Assembly: GCF_004339525.1 (NCBI RefSeq)
Contig: NZ_SMGE01000001.1
Span: forward strand, 5,270,001-5,334,000
From: Flavobacterium sp. 90
Lineage (GTDB): Bacteria; Bacteroidota; Bacteroidia; Flavobacteriales; Flavobacteriaceae
Direction of reading: 5' to 3'
Length of the DNA stretch: 64,000 bases
Position 1 is the first letter of the stretch. Each line of letters starts with the position of its first letter. The translations under genes were made by a program, and so were the position numbers. This document shows, piece after piece, positions 38,537 to 46,784 of this stretch. Under the pieces are notes generated by a model. It ran no database searches and was not told where the DNA came from. It saw nothing but the letters and a program-made list of their open reading frames with translations.

Positions 38537-40474
38537 TTACCAGAAGACTTGTTTAGGAGTTACTGTATTGTAAATTTCATATGTAAAAATTCTTTCTTGA
38601 TATCCCTCCGATAGGTTTTTTAATAAAAGAACACTATTAGCAGGAACATTTTGAAAATTTATAAAGGAGTCCTTTGCTTTTTTAGCGCCTAAACTTTTCC
38701 AGCCAAAATCGAAATAGAAAAGTTCATAGGTGTTATTTTTTTCAATAAAGTTATAAGTATTTCTGGCAACTATTTTTATAGCTTTTATTTTCTTTATTTT
38801 ACTTTGGCTACGATCAATTCCTATCCAATTTTCTTTGGATGAAGAAAAGTAATATGTTCTGCTATCATTATCGAAGAGATTACTAATATTTTTAAATTTT
38901 GGGTCAAACTGATAATACTTTGATTCATTAAGCTGATCCTTCTCATTGTCAAAAATAAACTGCAATTCGGCTAAATTTACCTGACCGGATTCATTGGGTA
39001 AATACCTGTAATAATTGAAATCGTATTGAGAATTTAATTTGACTTTATTATCGTTTTGAGGATAATCTTTAAAAGTAAAAATGTCTTTTTTATCTTTAAA
39101 ATTTTTAAAATTTGATCCTTGAATTTTAGCACCGGCAACTTCCTTGTAAAAGTTTCCTTCTTCAAAACTTATAGGGAATTTTCTAAAAAGCCTTATAGTT
39201 TGTACAAAACTTTTTGAGGGAAACATATAACTTATTTCTCTTGTCCAGTTATGTATCTTAAATGGATTCTCAACTGGAATAATTTCAGCACCCTTATAAT
39301 AACCAATGAACAAGATAGAATCATCAAAATAAGATATATCATTAAAAAATATTTTTTTGTGATGAATTTCAGCTTTTTGTAAACAAACAAATTCTTTACT
39401 CATACCAAATGTAAATAGATACAGGTCTTTAGAAACAGTGGTGTTTAGCTCCAATTTAAGATTACCAATCTTCCTTTCTTGATACTGTTTAGTCACGTCA
39501 ATAACATTAGGGTTCTCCAATGGACTTTTATCAGAACCACGTAAATTGTTCGTATACACATGTCTAAAATACTTAACCCCTCTAAACAAACATGGTTCCC
39601 ATTTCTCTCCAGCATTAAAAGAAAAGTTTTTCTTTTGAATTAATGTTACCCAATAGTGTGATCCTCCAAAATTACCAAACTGAGGAATAAAATCTAATGC
39701 AACTGGTAATCCAATACTTCTTGCCAGGGCTGTATACAATAAGTATCTTGGCATACACAATCCTATGGGGTTCTTATCTAAACTTATAAGATTAGGACAA
39801 GGTAATTCAAGTTTGCTGTAAAATTTAAATTGCTTAATCAAACTATCGTTTAAGATTCTACAGACTACTTCAGGATCCTCAATTTTATTTTTCAAAAGAT
39901 ACTTAACTAAACTTTTATTTTTATGAAAAAAAAACGCTCGCCAATTTGAAAAAGGTTCACCCAAAATCCTATGAGGAAGGATGTACTGGCAAAAATCATT
40001 AAAAGGAACTTTCTTTGCCCAGGGAAATTTATAAGCTTCAAATGCCAAATCGACATTTTCAATTAAATCTTTTGCCTTAATCAAATCTGAATCTGAAATT
40101 TCGGTAGTATTAAATACAGGAGGATACTGATATTTTTTACGAAAATCAAATGTATCTGACATACTTGAGATATACATTTTTTTATAAATCGAAACAATTT
40201 CATTATCAGCAATTTTAGTTAATCCTTTTTTGTTGTCCAGATTTGCAATCAAAAAGTGCATTGCTTTTCGTTTTAACGAATCTTTTGGATCCGAATAATG
40301 ATTTAAAGCAGCTTTTAGCTCAGGATATTGATCAACTCTTTCTAATAATGTTTTGTTCTTTTCTAATTCATTCTTCAAATTAATTGTTACCGAGTTATGT
40401 TTCTTACAGCTAATAAGTAATGATACAGTGATGTATAAAAACAAATAAATAATATTTTTTTTCCCCTTAGACAT
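38537..40474 (-). CDS. Transglutaminase-like lipoprotein with C-terminal galactose-binding-like region
   Basis: This lipoprotein has the signal LYITVSLLISC with Cys23 lipidated. The N-terminal region includes FCQYILPHRILGEPFSNWR, a motif of Bacteroidota transglutaminase-like proteins. The papain-like core has Cys240 in GLCMPRYLLYTAL and His273 in FGGSHYWVTL. The middle is beta-rich. The C-terminal 120 residues (NLFDNDSRTYYFSS, WIGIDRSQSKIKKIKAIKI) resemble an F5/8-type galactose-binding domain. At 645 residues it is typical. It acts at the cell surface or in the periplasm, possibly cross-linking or cleaving peptides. It starts 4 bases after the upstream membrane gene ends. Confidence 0.82.
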   Translation of the reverse strand: MSKGKKNIIYLFLYITVSLLISCKKHNSVTINLKNELEKNKTLLERVDQYPELKAALNHYSDPKDSLKRKAMHFLIANLDNKKGLTKIADNEIVSIYKKMYISSMSDTFDFRKKYQYPPVFNTTEISDSDLIKAKDLIENVDLAFEAYKFPWAKKVPFNDFCQYILPHRILGEPFSNWRAFFFHKNKSLVKYLLKNKIEDPEVVCRILNDSLIKQFKFYSKLELPCPNLISLDKNPIGLCMPRYLLYTALARSIGLPVALDFIPQFGNFGGSHYWVTLIQKKNFSFNAGEKWEPCLFRGVKYFRHVYTNNLRGSDKSPLENPNVIDVTKQYQERKIGNLKLELNTTVSKDLYLFTFGMSKEFVCLQKAEIHHKKIFFNDISYFDDSILFIGYYKGAEIIPVENPFKIHNWTREISYMFPSKSFVQTIRLFRKFPISFEEGNFYKEVAGAKIQGSNFKNFKDKKDIFTFKDYPQNDNKVKLNSQYDFNYYRYLPNESGQVNLAELQFIFDNEKDQLNESKYYQFDPKFKNISNLFDNDSRTYYFSSSKENWIGIDRSQSKIKKIKAIKIVARNTYNFIEKNNTYELFYFDFGWKSLGAKKAKDSFINFQNVPANSVLLLKNLSEGYQERIFTYEIYNTVTPKQVFW

Positions 40475-40478
40475 AACT

Positions 40479-42227
40479 TTAATTATTTTTATTTAAATAT
40501 GTTTTTAACTCTTCTTTCATCAGTATCACATCTGCATTAATTATTTTAGGTTTAATTTTTAAAATTTCTTTAGTTAAAGAATCTGCTTTACTTTTATTTC
40601 CCGAAGAATAGTAAAGTTTTGCAAGAGCGTATTTTGGATATATTTTGGAAGGTGAAATATTTATTAAATAATCCAAATCCTTTATGGCTTTTTTATATTC
40701 TTTTCTTTCGAAATGAATTCTATAGAGATAATGGTATAAAGCGGGGGAATTCAGCCATTTATTACTGTTTTCGGCTACAAATGCAGCTCGCTTGTAATCG
40801 TTTTTTTCAATTAAAAAGTCACAATATTTATAAATATACCTGTCCGAGTATTGCAATTCTGAAAATGCACTGCTTAAATTAAGAGCATAATTTGGTTTCT
40901 TATCATTTTGAATACTCCAATTGATTGCTATATAACCAGCCCGGTTATAGATAAATAATCCTGCTAAAATAACAGTGGAAAAAGAGATGAATTTAATCGG
41001 TAATTTATTTTTAAAATTCAAATTAAAAACGAATTCAGTCCTTATTTGCTTTGATAGTAATGCAAGCCCAACAAAAAAGAAACATCCAATGGGGAAATAT
41101 CGCAATACAGACCACCCTAAAAATAGCGGTATAAAAGACCAAAATACCCCATTAAAAAATGGTTTTGTCAAGCTATTCTTGTCTTTAAAATAAAATAAAC
41201 ATATCATTAAAGCCAATAGAAAAGCTATGCCAAGTAAACCCATTTCTACACCAAGTTGAAAAAACTCATTAAAAGCAGATTCTGAATAATCTGCTAAAAA
41301 AGACTCTTTGGTCCGATCTGATAATTCTAAAAAATACAAGGATTGATATTTGTTATATTCAAATGCAAATCTTCCAAATCCAACCCCGAAAAATAAGTTT
41401 TCAGGAATAATAGCCAAACATTTTTTCCATATAAATATCCTGCCCAATGAAGAATCTGATTTTACAAACGTAATCAGGTAAACAAGTAATCCAATAAAAA
41501 AAGCTGAGATACCAAATTTTACTTTATTAGTAATTTTAATTTTTGTTAAAGCAACAATTACAGTTAGCGATAAAATTACAGATATCAATGCGGCTCTAGA
41601 TTTTAAATTATAAATTAAAAACATAATTAAAATCAGAGGTATCAATATTTTTACACATATAATTCTAAAAGTATATTTTTTTAAAGGCTGAATTATATAG
41701 GGTGTCAAAATGGAAATACTGATGGCAGTAAAAGCAGGATGTCCGTAACTTCCTCCAATTGTATAATTAGAGTTTAAGTTGGGGATCATGTTATTGCTTT
41801 GTAAAAAACAATATATCGATTCAATAAAAAGAATTGATACTGCCGTAAACTGCAAATAAGAAAAAATCTCAGAGTAAGATATTTTTGATTGTCTAACGAT
41901 AAAATAGACACAAAAAACAGCAGAAAACTCAAAGAAAGCTTCACTAAAGATATCGGTATTTGAAAAGAGGTTATTTACAAATATATACCCATAAAACAGC
42001 AATACAACCAAATCAAGTAAATGAAGTTTAACAGATTGTAATCTTGTTGTAATGACATAAGTATAAAGTTCTACTAAAAAAAGTACTATTACAAAACAGA
42101 TACTAAAAAAGCTGGCATTAAGAAAATTAGGGATAAAATAAGAAATATTGATATGCATCAAAATAAAGCACAATAACAGCAATGGATAATTATATTCTTG
42201 CAATTTGTTGGTAAGAAGTGATGCCAT
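40479..42227 (-). CDS. O-antigen ligase (Wzy_C)-like membrane protein with C-terminal TPR region
   Basis: This polytopic membrane protein of 582 residues has about 10-12 hydrophobic segments in the first 430 residues. The large periplasmic-loop features of the WaaL/Wzy_C superfamily are present: GGSYGHPAFTAISISIL, then SSLGRIFIWKKCLAIIPENLFFGVGFGRF. A soluble C-terminal part contains tetratricopeptide-like helices (YLYRIHFERKEYKKAIKDLDYL, span; YALAKLYYSSGNKSKADSLTKE, span). Such proteins ligate glycans or glycosylate exported proteins. The acceptor here is unknown. It lies downstream of the Sdp-like genes, after an 81-base gap that contains a hairpin. Confidence 0.8.
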   Translation of the reverse strand: MASLLTNKLQEYNYPLLLLCFILMHINISYFIPNFLNASFFSICFVIVLFLVELYTYVITTRLQSVKLHLLDLVVLLFYGYIFVNNLFSNTDIFSEAFFEFSAVFCVYFIVRQSKISYSEIFSYLQFTAVSILFIESIYCFLQSNNMIPNLNSNYTIGGSYGHPAFTAISISILTPYIIQPLKKYTFRIICVKILIPLILIMFLIYNLKSRAALISVILSLTVIVALTKIKITNKVKFGISAFFIGLLVYLITFVKSDSSLGRIFIWKKCLAIIPENLFFGVGFGRFAFEYNKYQSLYFLELSDRTKESFLADYSESAFNEFFQLGVEMGLLGIAFLLALMICLFYFKDKNSLTKPFFNGVFWSFIPLFLGWSVLRYFPIGCFFFVGLALLSKQIRTEFVFNLNFKNKLPIKFISFSTVILAGLFIYNRAGYIAINWSIQNDKKPNYALNLSSAFSELQYSDRYIYKYCDFLIEKNDYKRAAFVAENSNKWLNSPALYHYLYRIHFERKEYKKAIKDLDYLINISPSKIYPKYALAKLYYSSGNKSKADSLTKEILKIKPKIINADVILMKEELKTYLNKNN

Positions 42228-42234
42228 AATCTAT

Positions 42235-42258
42235 TTATAGCCATAAAAATGGCTATAA
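42235..42258. promoter_or_regulatory. Intercistronic hairpin before the O-antigen-ligase-like gene
   Basis: Perfect 10-bp arms ttatagccat / atggctataa with a 4-base loop lie 8 bases upstream of the ATG at 42227. No clear T-tract follows on the minus strand. It may be a weak terminator for the Sdp-like operon or may affect translation initiation. Confidence 0.5.
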
Positions 42259-42308
42259 TTGAATTTTAAATATTAATGTATTTGCGCTTACTATTTATGG
42301 GCAATTAA

Positions 42309-42527
42309 TTAAAGTCTTAATAGAAAAAAAACAGGAATAAGTATTAGTATTAAAAATACAATAAACCAAATCACAGATTTGGAATTTGCAAAATTTATTG
42401 TAAAACCCAATTTTTCATTTCTTTTTGGAGGAAATAACCGTTTATCTTCTTTGTTGTAATAAAAAACACCCCATTTCCAATATTTAGGATCAGAACTCCA
42501 ATTGTCGTTTTGTTTATTAGTTTCCAT
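42309..42527 (-). CDS. Small DUF5808-like membrane protein, candidate immunity factor
   Basis: This 72-residue protein has a soluble N-terminal half with SSDPKYWKWGVFYYNKEDKR and LFPPKRNEKLGFTINFANSK, and one C-terminal transmembrane helix (SVIWFIVFLILILIPVFFLL). The D-YWKWGxFYYNxxDxRLFPPKR pattern matches the DUF5808 family as I remember it. DUF5808 also occurs as the C-terminal module of DUF1648/SdpI-type membrane proteins, and SdpI is the SDP immunity protein in Bacillus. That association is recalled, not computed. Position in an SdpABC-like operon with no full SdpI makes it an immunity candidate, by inference. Confidence 0.72.
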   Translation of the reverse strand: METNKQNDNWSSDPKYWKWGVFYYNKEDKRLFPPKRNEKLGFTINFANSKSVIWFIVFLILILIPVFFLLRL

Positions 42528-42548
42528 AATTATATTTTTAAGTGAAAA

Positions 42549-42965
42549 TTATTGTTTTTTTCGGTATTTTACCACAATGTCAGGATTTATTGCTAAGAGA
42601 CTATCTATAAAATCCTTCTTCTGTTTTGGAGAAACTAAAATTCTGCCGCTTTTACCGTGCAAAATTTCTAATCTGTCAATTGATGCGGCAGGAGAGCTTA
42701 CTAAACTGCGGGTCTCTGAAATTTGTGTAATCGTTTTAATGTCAATATTATTATTAACAAGAAATCCAAAACGTATATTTAAGTTTTCTTTGGCAACAGT
42801 GTATATTGTATTGTAAAATAAATAAAAAATAAATATAACAGGCAGCGAAAGAAGGCTGGCTGTAATCCCATCTTTGCGGCTAAAACAATAATAGATTGGC
42901 CAAGCAGATGAAATTACAAATAAGAGGATTATTCCAAAATCAATTTTTGATTTATATGTTTTCAT
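42549..42965 (-). CDS. Bacterial PH-domain-like membrane protein
   Basis: This 138-residue protein has two N-terminal membrane helices (FGIILLFVISSAWPIYYCF and LLSLPVIFIFYLFYNTIY). A cytoplasmic-type domain follows: YTVAKENLNIRFGFLVNNNIDIKTITQISETR, then IDRLEILHGKSGRILVSPKQKKDFIDSLL (spans). The closing segment is the typical strand-helix end of YyaB/YdbS-like bacterial PH domains. It lies 21 bases before the DUF5808-like gene and 23 bases after the S41 peptidase gene, so it is within the operon. A role in self-protection or peptide sensing is a guess. Confidence 0.7.
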   Translation of the reverse strand: MKTYKSKIDFGIILLFVISSAWPIYYCFSRKDGITASLLSLPVIFIFYLFYNTIYTVAKENLNIRFGFLVNNNIDIKTITQISETRSLVSSPAASIDRLEILHGKSGRILVSPKQKKDFIDSLLAINPDIVVKYRKKQ

Positions 42966-42988
42966 TTTTTTTTAATTTATATAGTCAA

Positions 42989-44296
42989 TTAAAACGTTTT
43001 ATCTTTTATTGCGAAAGGCAAAGTATTATGAATTAATACTATTTCTTGTTTAGCCTCTATTCTTAATTTACTTTTTGAAGTAGGGAAGACATTATTTTTG
43101 TAATGATATAATGCCGCACTTATACAACCCTCATTTTGGTCAAAATCATTGGCAACATCATCTTCTTTATAATAATTAGGTATAAAACCATTTTTTTCTA
43201 ATGATTCGTCTTTTGCATTGTATGTTTTAAAAGAAACCGGTGCTAAAATATAATTATGAAAAGGTACAGTATACATCCCCACTAGTTTTCCTTGTGTTTC
43301 CTCACCAATCAAAATGGTATTTGTATAAGGCTTTATGGCATTGATCAGCATTTCGCTCGAAGAGGCCGTATTGTGGCTCACTATAAAATAAATTGTTTTT
43401 AAATCCAATCTTTGGTCTGATGCTGAAAAAAAAGTAGTGGAATCGAACATAGCATAATCAGTATTGTGTTTAGTTGTATACATTGTTTTCCCTACAGCCC
43501 CGGAAGGGATTAGCATATTGGCGAGATTTTCCATTACGCTGGTGAGACCACCTCCATTGTATCTCAAATCAATAATCAAGACTTCAACAGCATTCGCTTT
43601 AAAATCATCAAAAATTACAGGTAATTTGTTGTTCAACGAATTTATAAATGTGCTTATATTTAAATAACCTACTTTTTTATTATTTACGTCAAAATAATTA
43701 TTTGCCATAACCGGCTCTAATACATAGGGTTCTTTTGAAATTATTAAGGTTTTATTAACTTGTGTTTCCTTGTCAAAATATACTATTGATAATTTAGTGT
43801 TAGTGTTAAACTCTTTGGATATCAAATCAATATTGGCTATTGTTGCCTTGATATCATTGATACTCAAAACCTGTAATCCTCTATATAATCCATTTTTATG
43901 TGCAAAAGAATTCTGTTGCACGGCAGAAATTCTTAAATCCTGGGAATCTTTAAATCTGAAACTGCATCCAAAATCATTTGAGCTTCCCTGTAATAAATTA
44001 TTCCAGGTTTCTTTTTCGATTGCAAAACTCCAATTATCTATTGGAAGTCCCTGATCATTTTTAGGACTATATTTTCTGAACTCGATCAACAATTCAAGAG
44101 GTGTTTTGAAATGTGATGGATTAAAGTCTTTATTATCCTTGATTCCGGTATTCCATAAATACATTTCTTTGGAAATAATAAAACTACTATCTAAAAGCAC
44201 AGTATGAGAATCTGCTGCGCTCTGAAAATTATCATCTTTGCTGCAGGAACAAAATAGTGATCCTAATATAAACAGCATTAAAAAATGTTTTGTCAT
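42989..44296 (-). CDS. S41-family (C-terminal processing) peptidase lipoprotein
   Basis: This 435-residue envelope protease has a lipoprotein signal (MLFILGSLFCSC). A PDZ-like segment (VQQNSFAHKNGLYRGLQVLSIN, span) precedes the S41 core. IDLRYNGGGLTSVMENLA is the conserved strand-loop. The Ser-Lys dyad is Ser312 in HNTASSSEM and Lys337 in EETQGKLVG, with the usual spacing of 25 residues. It sits 17 bases after the SdpB-like gene. A protease is not part of the Bacillus sdpABC operon, so a role in trimming the SdpC-like precursor or in degrading stray toxin is plausible but unproven. Confidence 0.88.
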   Translation of the reverse strand: MTKHFLMLFILGSLFCSCSKDDNFQSAADSHTVLLDSSFIISKEMYLWNTGIKDNKDFNPSHFKTPLELLIEFRKYSPKNDQGLPIDNWSFAIEKETWNNLLQGSSNDFGCSFRFKDSQDLRISAVQQNSFAHKNGLYRGLQVLSINDIKATIANIDLISKEFNTNTKLSIVYFDKETQVNKTLIISKEPYVLEPVMANNYFDVNNKKVGYLNISTFINSLNNKLPVIFDDFKANAVEVLIIDLRYNGGGLTSVMENLANMLIPSGAVGKTMYTTKHNTDYAMFDSTTFFSASDQRLDLKTIYFIVSHNTASSSEMLINAIKPYTNTILIGEETQGKLVGMYTVPFHNYILAPVSFKTYNAKDESLEKNGFIPNYYKEDDVANDFDQNEGCISAALYHYKNNVFPTSKSKLRIEAKQEIVLIHNTLPFAIKDKTF

Positions 44297-44313
44297 AATT
44301 AATTTATTACATT

Positions 44314-45195
44314 TTACAATGCGCTATTTTTTTTAAAAATATATTGAGGAAGAGACAAAAAACCTTTAAAATCTATCGATTTGTCCAATGGCAGTAAATA
44401 AATAATCAAACCACCAACCATAGCTAAATAAAATGAACCTAAGCCATGAATAATCCATATCATAAAATGGAAGACCAAACCAAAATAGAAAAGAATTCTT
44501 TTATGTTTCTGCGAACAAAAAATAGCAGAAAATAAAAGGACTTCTAACAGCAGCACTCCCCATGTGATGAGAATATAACAAATTTTATAATTGATTAATG
44601 GGTTTAGTATAGTATGAAGGAAATCATTTGCACCAAATGGATGGTTGTTGTACCAATAATAAAAAGCAGAGCCATCTTTCCATTCTGCAACTTTAAATTT
44701 TTCTACAAACGAAAAAAAGTACAGTATACACATTTGCAGCTGAATGATAACCAAACAGGAATAACTGAATTCCGTAAAAAAATCAGGACGTTTATATTGG
44801 AAATAATCGTTGCTGAACCAGTGATTGATCCGTTTGTCAAATAATGTTACCGGTACTAACAAAATTAAAATAATTTGCGAAATTTGGTCACCACCTTCGA
44901 TTAAAATTGAAAATGTACAAAAACTGAATACTAACCATGCATGCAATATGCCCGAAATTTGTGGTAAGTAACCAGAAATAACCCATAAAAGAATTATAAT
45001 GCTGATAACTTGGGAATAAATAAGGCCATTTTCTCCAAAAATGTAAAAAAAATTAGGCAGCATTCCAAATGGCTTTGTCTGAAAAGCCTCTTTTTCGAAA
45101 TATAGACTAAAGTTAGTTAACGAAAATGTGGCTAAATTACCAACTGCAATAATGGTTCTTGCCAAACCATAGGTATTAGTAAAGATATTTTTCAT
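44314..45195 (-). CDS. SdpB-like multi-pass membrane protein (HTTM-type)
   Basis: This 293-residue integral membrane protein has about seven hydrophobic segments, related to the HTTM/vitamin-K-dependent carboxylase-like membrane fold that includes Bacillus SdpB. Recognisable elements are an N-terminal NTYGLARTIIAVGNLATF and a short GGDQISQIILILLVPVTLFDKR. Then come LYFFSFVEKFKVAEWKDGSAFYYW, the HTTM hallmark of a Lys/Trp/Gly-rich periplasmic turn (span only), and GLVFHFMIWIIHGLGSF with its His residues. In Bacillus, SdpB is required to mature SDP in the membrane. The gene follows the SdpA-like gene by 17 bases. Confidence 0.8.
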   Translation of the reverse strand: MKNIFTNTYGLARTIIAVGNLATFSLTNFSLYFEKEAFQTKPFGMLPNFFYIFGENGLIYSQVISIIILLWVISGYLPQISGILHAWLVFSFCTFSILIEGGDQISQIILILLVPVTLFDKRINHWFSNDYFQYKRPDFFTEFSYSCLVIIQLQMCILYFFSFVEKFKVAEWKDGSAFYYWYNNHPFGANDFLHTILNPLINYKICYILITWGVLLLEVLLFSAIFCSQKHKRILFYFGLVFHFMIWIIHGLGSFYLAMVGGLIIYLLPLDKSIDFKGFLSLPQYIFKKNSAL

Positions 45196-45212
45196 GAAAT
45201 TTTAAAGCAGTT

Positions 45213-45773
45213 TTATCTATTTTTTTCAAAATATTTTTTAGGGTTATAGGATGCGGATGGTGAATATTCAAATTTTATTTTCGCTACTAAATAAGGTTTA
45301 TATTGCTCTTGATTTTTATTAATCCATGAGAAGGGGACAATTTTATACTGAAATATAACATATTCTTTGTCAAGTGAATAAAATTTGGGGATAAACGGAA
45401 TTTTTACAACAGTGGAAATACCGGGATAGGTTTTACCAACGAATCCAAGTTTGTTCACATAAGCTTTTTTAGGTATGTATTGTTCTAATTTACCCAATTC
45501 ATAACCTATATATCTTGCTTCTCTTGATAATCCAAATAAATTTTGCGAAGAAAAATTGTTTATGGTTACTAATTTCATGTTTTTTTTCTCCATTTGATAA
45601 ACATCAATGGTTACTTCTTTCGGATCTTTTGTAAAAAATCCCCATCCCTGGGGGAACAAATAGGAAAAAGCTTTTTTTGTATTATGACTTAAAATAGGAT
45701 AACTTGGATTGTTAGAAAATAATATAAAAAAAACAAGCACAGCCCAAAAAGAAGTAATTATGGTTTTATTCAT
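45213..45773 (-). CDS. SdpA-like maturation protein
   Basis: This 186-residue protein has one N-terminal membrane anchor (FWAVLVFFILFSN) and a hydrophilic remainder facing the periplasm or cytoplasm. The segment LFPQGWGFFTKDPKE (residues 39-53) is the signature I associate with SdpA family proteins, followed by basic and aromatic blocks. In Bacillus, SdpA works with SdpB to convert pro-SdpC into the active peptide. The gene lies 81 bases after the SdpC-like gene, beyond a strong hairpin, and 17 bases before the SdpB-like gene. Confidence 0.82.
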   Translation of the reverse strand: MNKTIITSFWAVLVFFILFSNNPSYPILSHNTKKAFSYLFPQGWGFFTKDPKEVTIDVYQMEKKNMKLVTINNFSSQNLFGLSREARYIGYELGKLEQYIPKKAYVNKLGFVGKTYPGISTVVKIPFIPKFYSLDKEYVIFQYKIVPFSWINKNQEQYKPYLVAKIKFEYSPSASYNPKKYFEKNR

Positions 45774-45790
45774 AATAAATTTAATAATTG

Positions 45791-45836
45791 AATTGCTAAC
45801 TAAATCTTAAGTCTGTATAAGATTTAGTTAGCAATT
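45791..45836. terminator. Strong hairpin between the SdpC-like and SdpA-like genes
   Basis: Perfect 19-bp arms aattgctaactaaatctta / taagatttagttagcaatt with an 8-base loop lie 18 bases after the toxin-precursor stop. Only a weak U-rich tail follows on the minus strand, so it is probably a partial terminator or an mRNA-stabilising end that sets high precursor expression over the maturation genes. Confidence 0.75.
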
Positions 45837-45854
45837 TATAGTTACAATTCGTCT

Positions 45855-46643
45855 TTAATTCGATGAAGATCCTAATTTCAATGCTAATTCTTCAATCAAA
45901 ACATTACCAATTGTACTTTCATTTGTACCACCTCCCCAAAATTCTACTTTAGCATAAACTACCGCACCTGCTACTACGTAATAAGCTGCTACTACGGTGT
46001 TCACTGCGCCGGCAACTAAATAAACAACACAAACAACCGCTCCGATTGAACAGGCAACTTTATAGTCGTCGTCATCTACATTTATATCATATTTATCTTT
46101 AATCAGTGATTTATATTTTGCTATTCCTTCAGGGGTGCTTATGTCAATATCTTGAAATTCTTTGGTAGAAAAATCTGCTTTTTTTGATTCCAATTTGTCT
46201 GTCAATTTAAAATATCCTGAATATTTAGAATTGTACCCTCCTGCTTTGATCATTTTGGTAGCATTTGCCATGGCTAGTTGAATGGCATAATAATTTTTGG
46301 ACTCCATTTGTTTTTTAAACTGACTAAAAAAAGCAGGATCTAAAGCGTTTATAGATTTAATAATTTCTTTAGAAAAATCAAGTTGAAAATCTTTTAGATT
46401 TTTGTTTGTAGCGGTTAGATTTTCAGATTTTTCATGTTCTGCTTTAAGTGCCTCTATCTGATTGGGAAGTTCTCCCTGGGAAAAGAAAATTCCTTTAAAA
46501 ATTTCTTCACCGGAATAATTTAAATGAGTTTGCTCTTGGTCAGTTTCGCTGTTTTGGCAGCCATAGCTAATAAAAAAAAATAATAAGGGTACTATCATAG
46601 AAACCTTTATAATTTTTCTGTACTTGTAAATAAAATTTTTCAT
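45855..46643 (-). CDS. SdpC-like antimicrobial peptide precursor
   Basis: This 262-residue exported precursor has an N-terminal signal/anchor (SMIVPLLFFFISYGC, Cys29). The segment YSGEEIFKGIFFSQGELPN (residues 43-61) matches the start of the SdpC propeptide family (Bacillus FSGEDYFRGLLFGQGE). A charged helical pro-region runs to about 190. Then ACSIGAVVC (197-205, Cys198 and Cys205) leads into a hydrophobic Ala/Val/Tyr-rich stretch, VVYLVAGAVNTVVAAYYVVA and beyond, ending near Trp236. This mirrors mature SDP, a disulfide-closed hydrophobic peptide. A C-terminal 25-residue tail would be removed. Gene order with SdpA/B-like genes supports the call. Confidence 0.85.
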   Translation of the reverse strand: MKNFIYKYRKIIKVSMIVPLLFFFISYGCQNSETDQEQTHLNYSGEEIFKGIFFSQGELPNQIEALKAEHEKSENLTATNKNLKDFQLDFSKEIIKSINALDPAFFSQFKKQMESKNYYAIQLAMANATKMIKAGGYNSKYSGYFKLTDKLESKKADFSTKEFQDIDISTPEGIAKYKSLIKDKYDINVDDDDYKVACSIGAVVCVVYLVAGAVNTVVAAYYVVAGAVVYAKVEFWGGGTNESTIGNVLIEELALKLGSSSN

Positions 46644-46756
46644 TTTTGGTAGTTTTAAAATTAGATTTTTAATTGGTCATTAAATTCTCGTTAATAAAAA
46701 AATCGAAATTAAAATAAATTTCCTACATTGATCATTCATGTTTTAAATAAAATTTA

Positions 46757-46775
46757 GTATTATTGTAAATAATAC
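46757..46775. promoter_or_regulatory. Palindromic operator candidate before the XRE gene
   Basis: Perfect 8-bp arms gtattatt / aataatac with a 3-base centre lie 9 bases upstream of the XRE start, in the divergent region shared with the SdpC-like gene. It is a good position for autoregulation and toxin-operon control. Confidence 0.5.
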
Positions 46776-46784
46776 ACTTATTAT

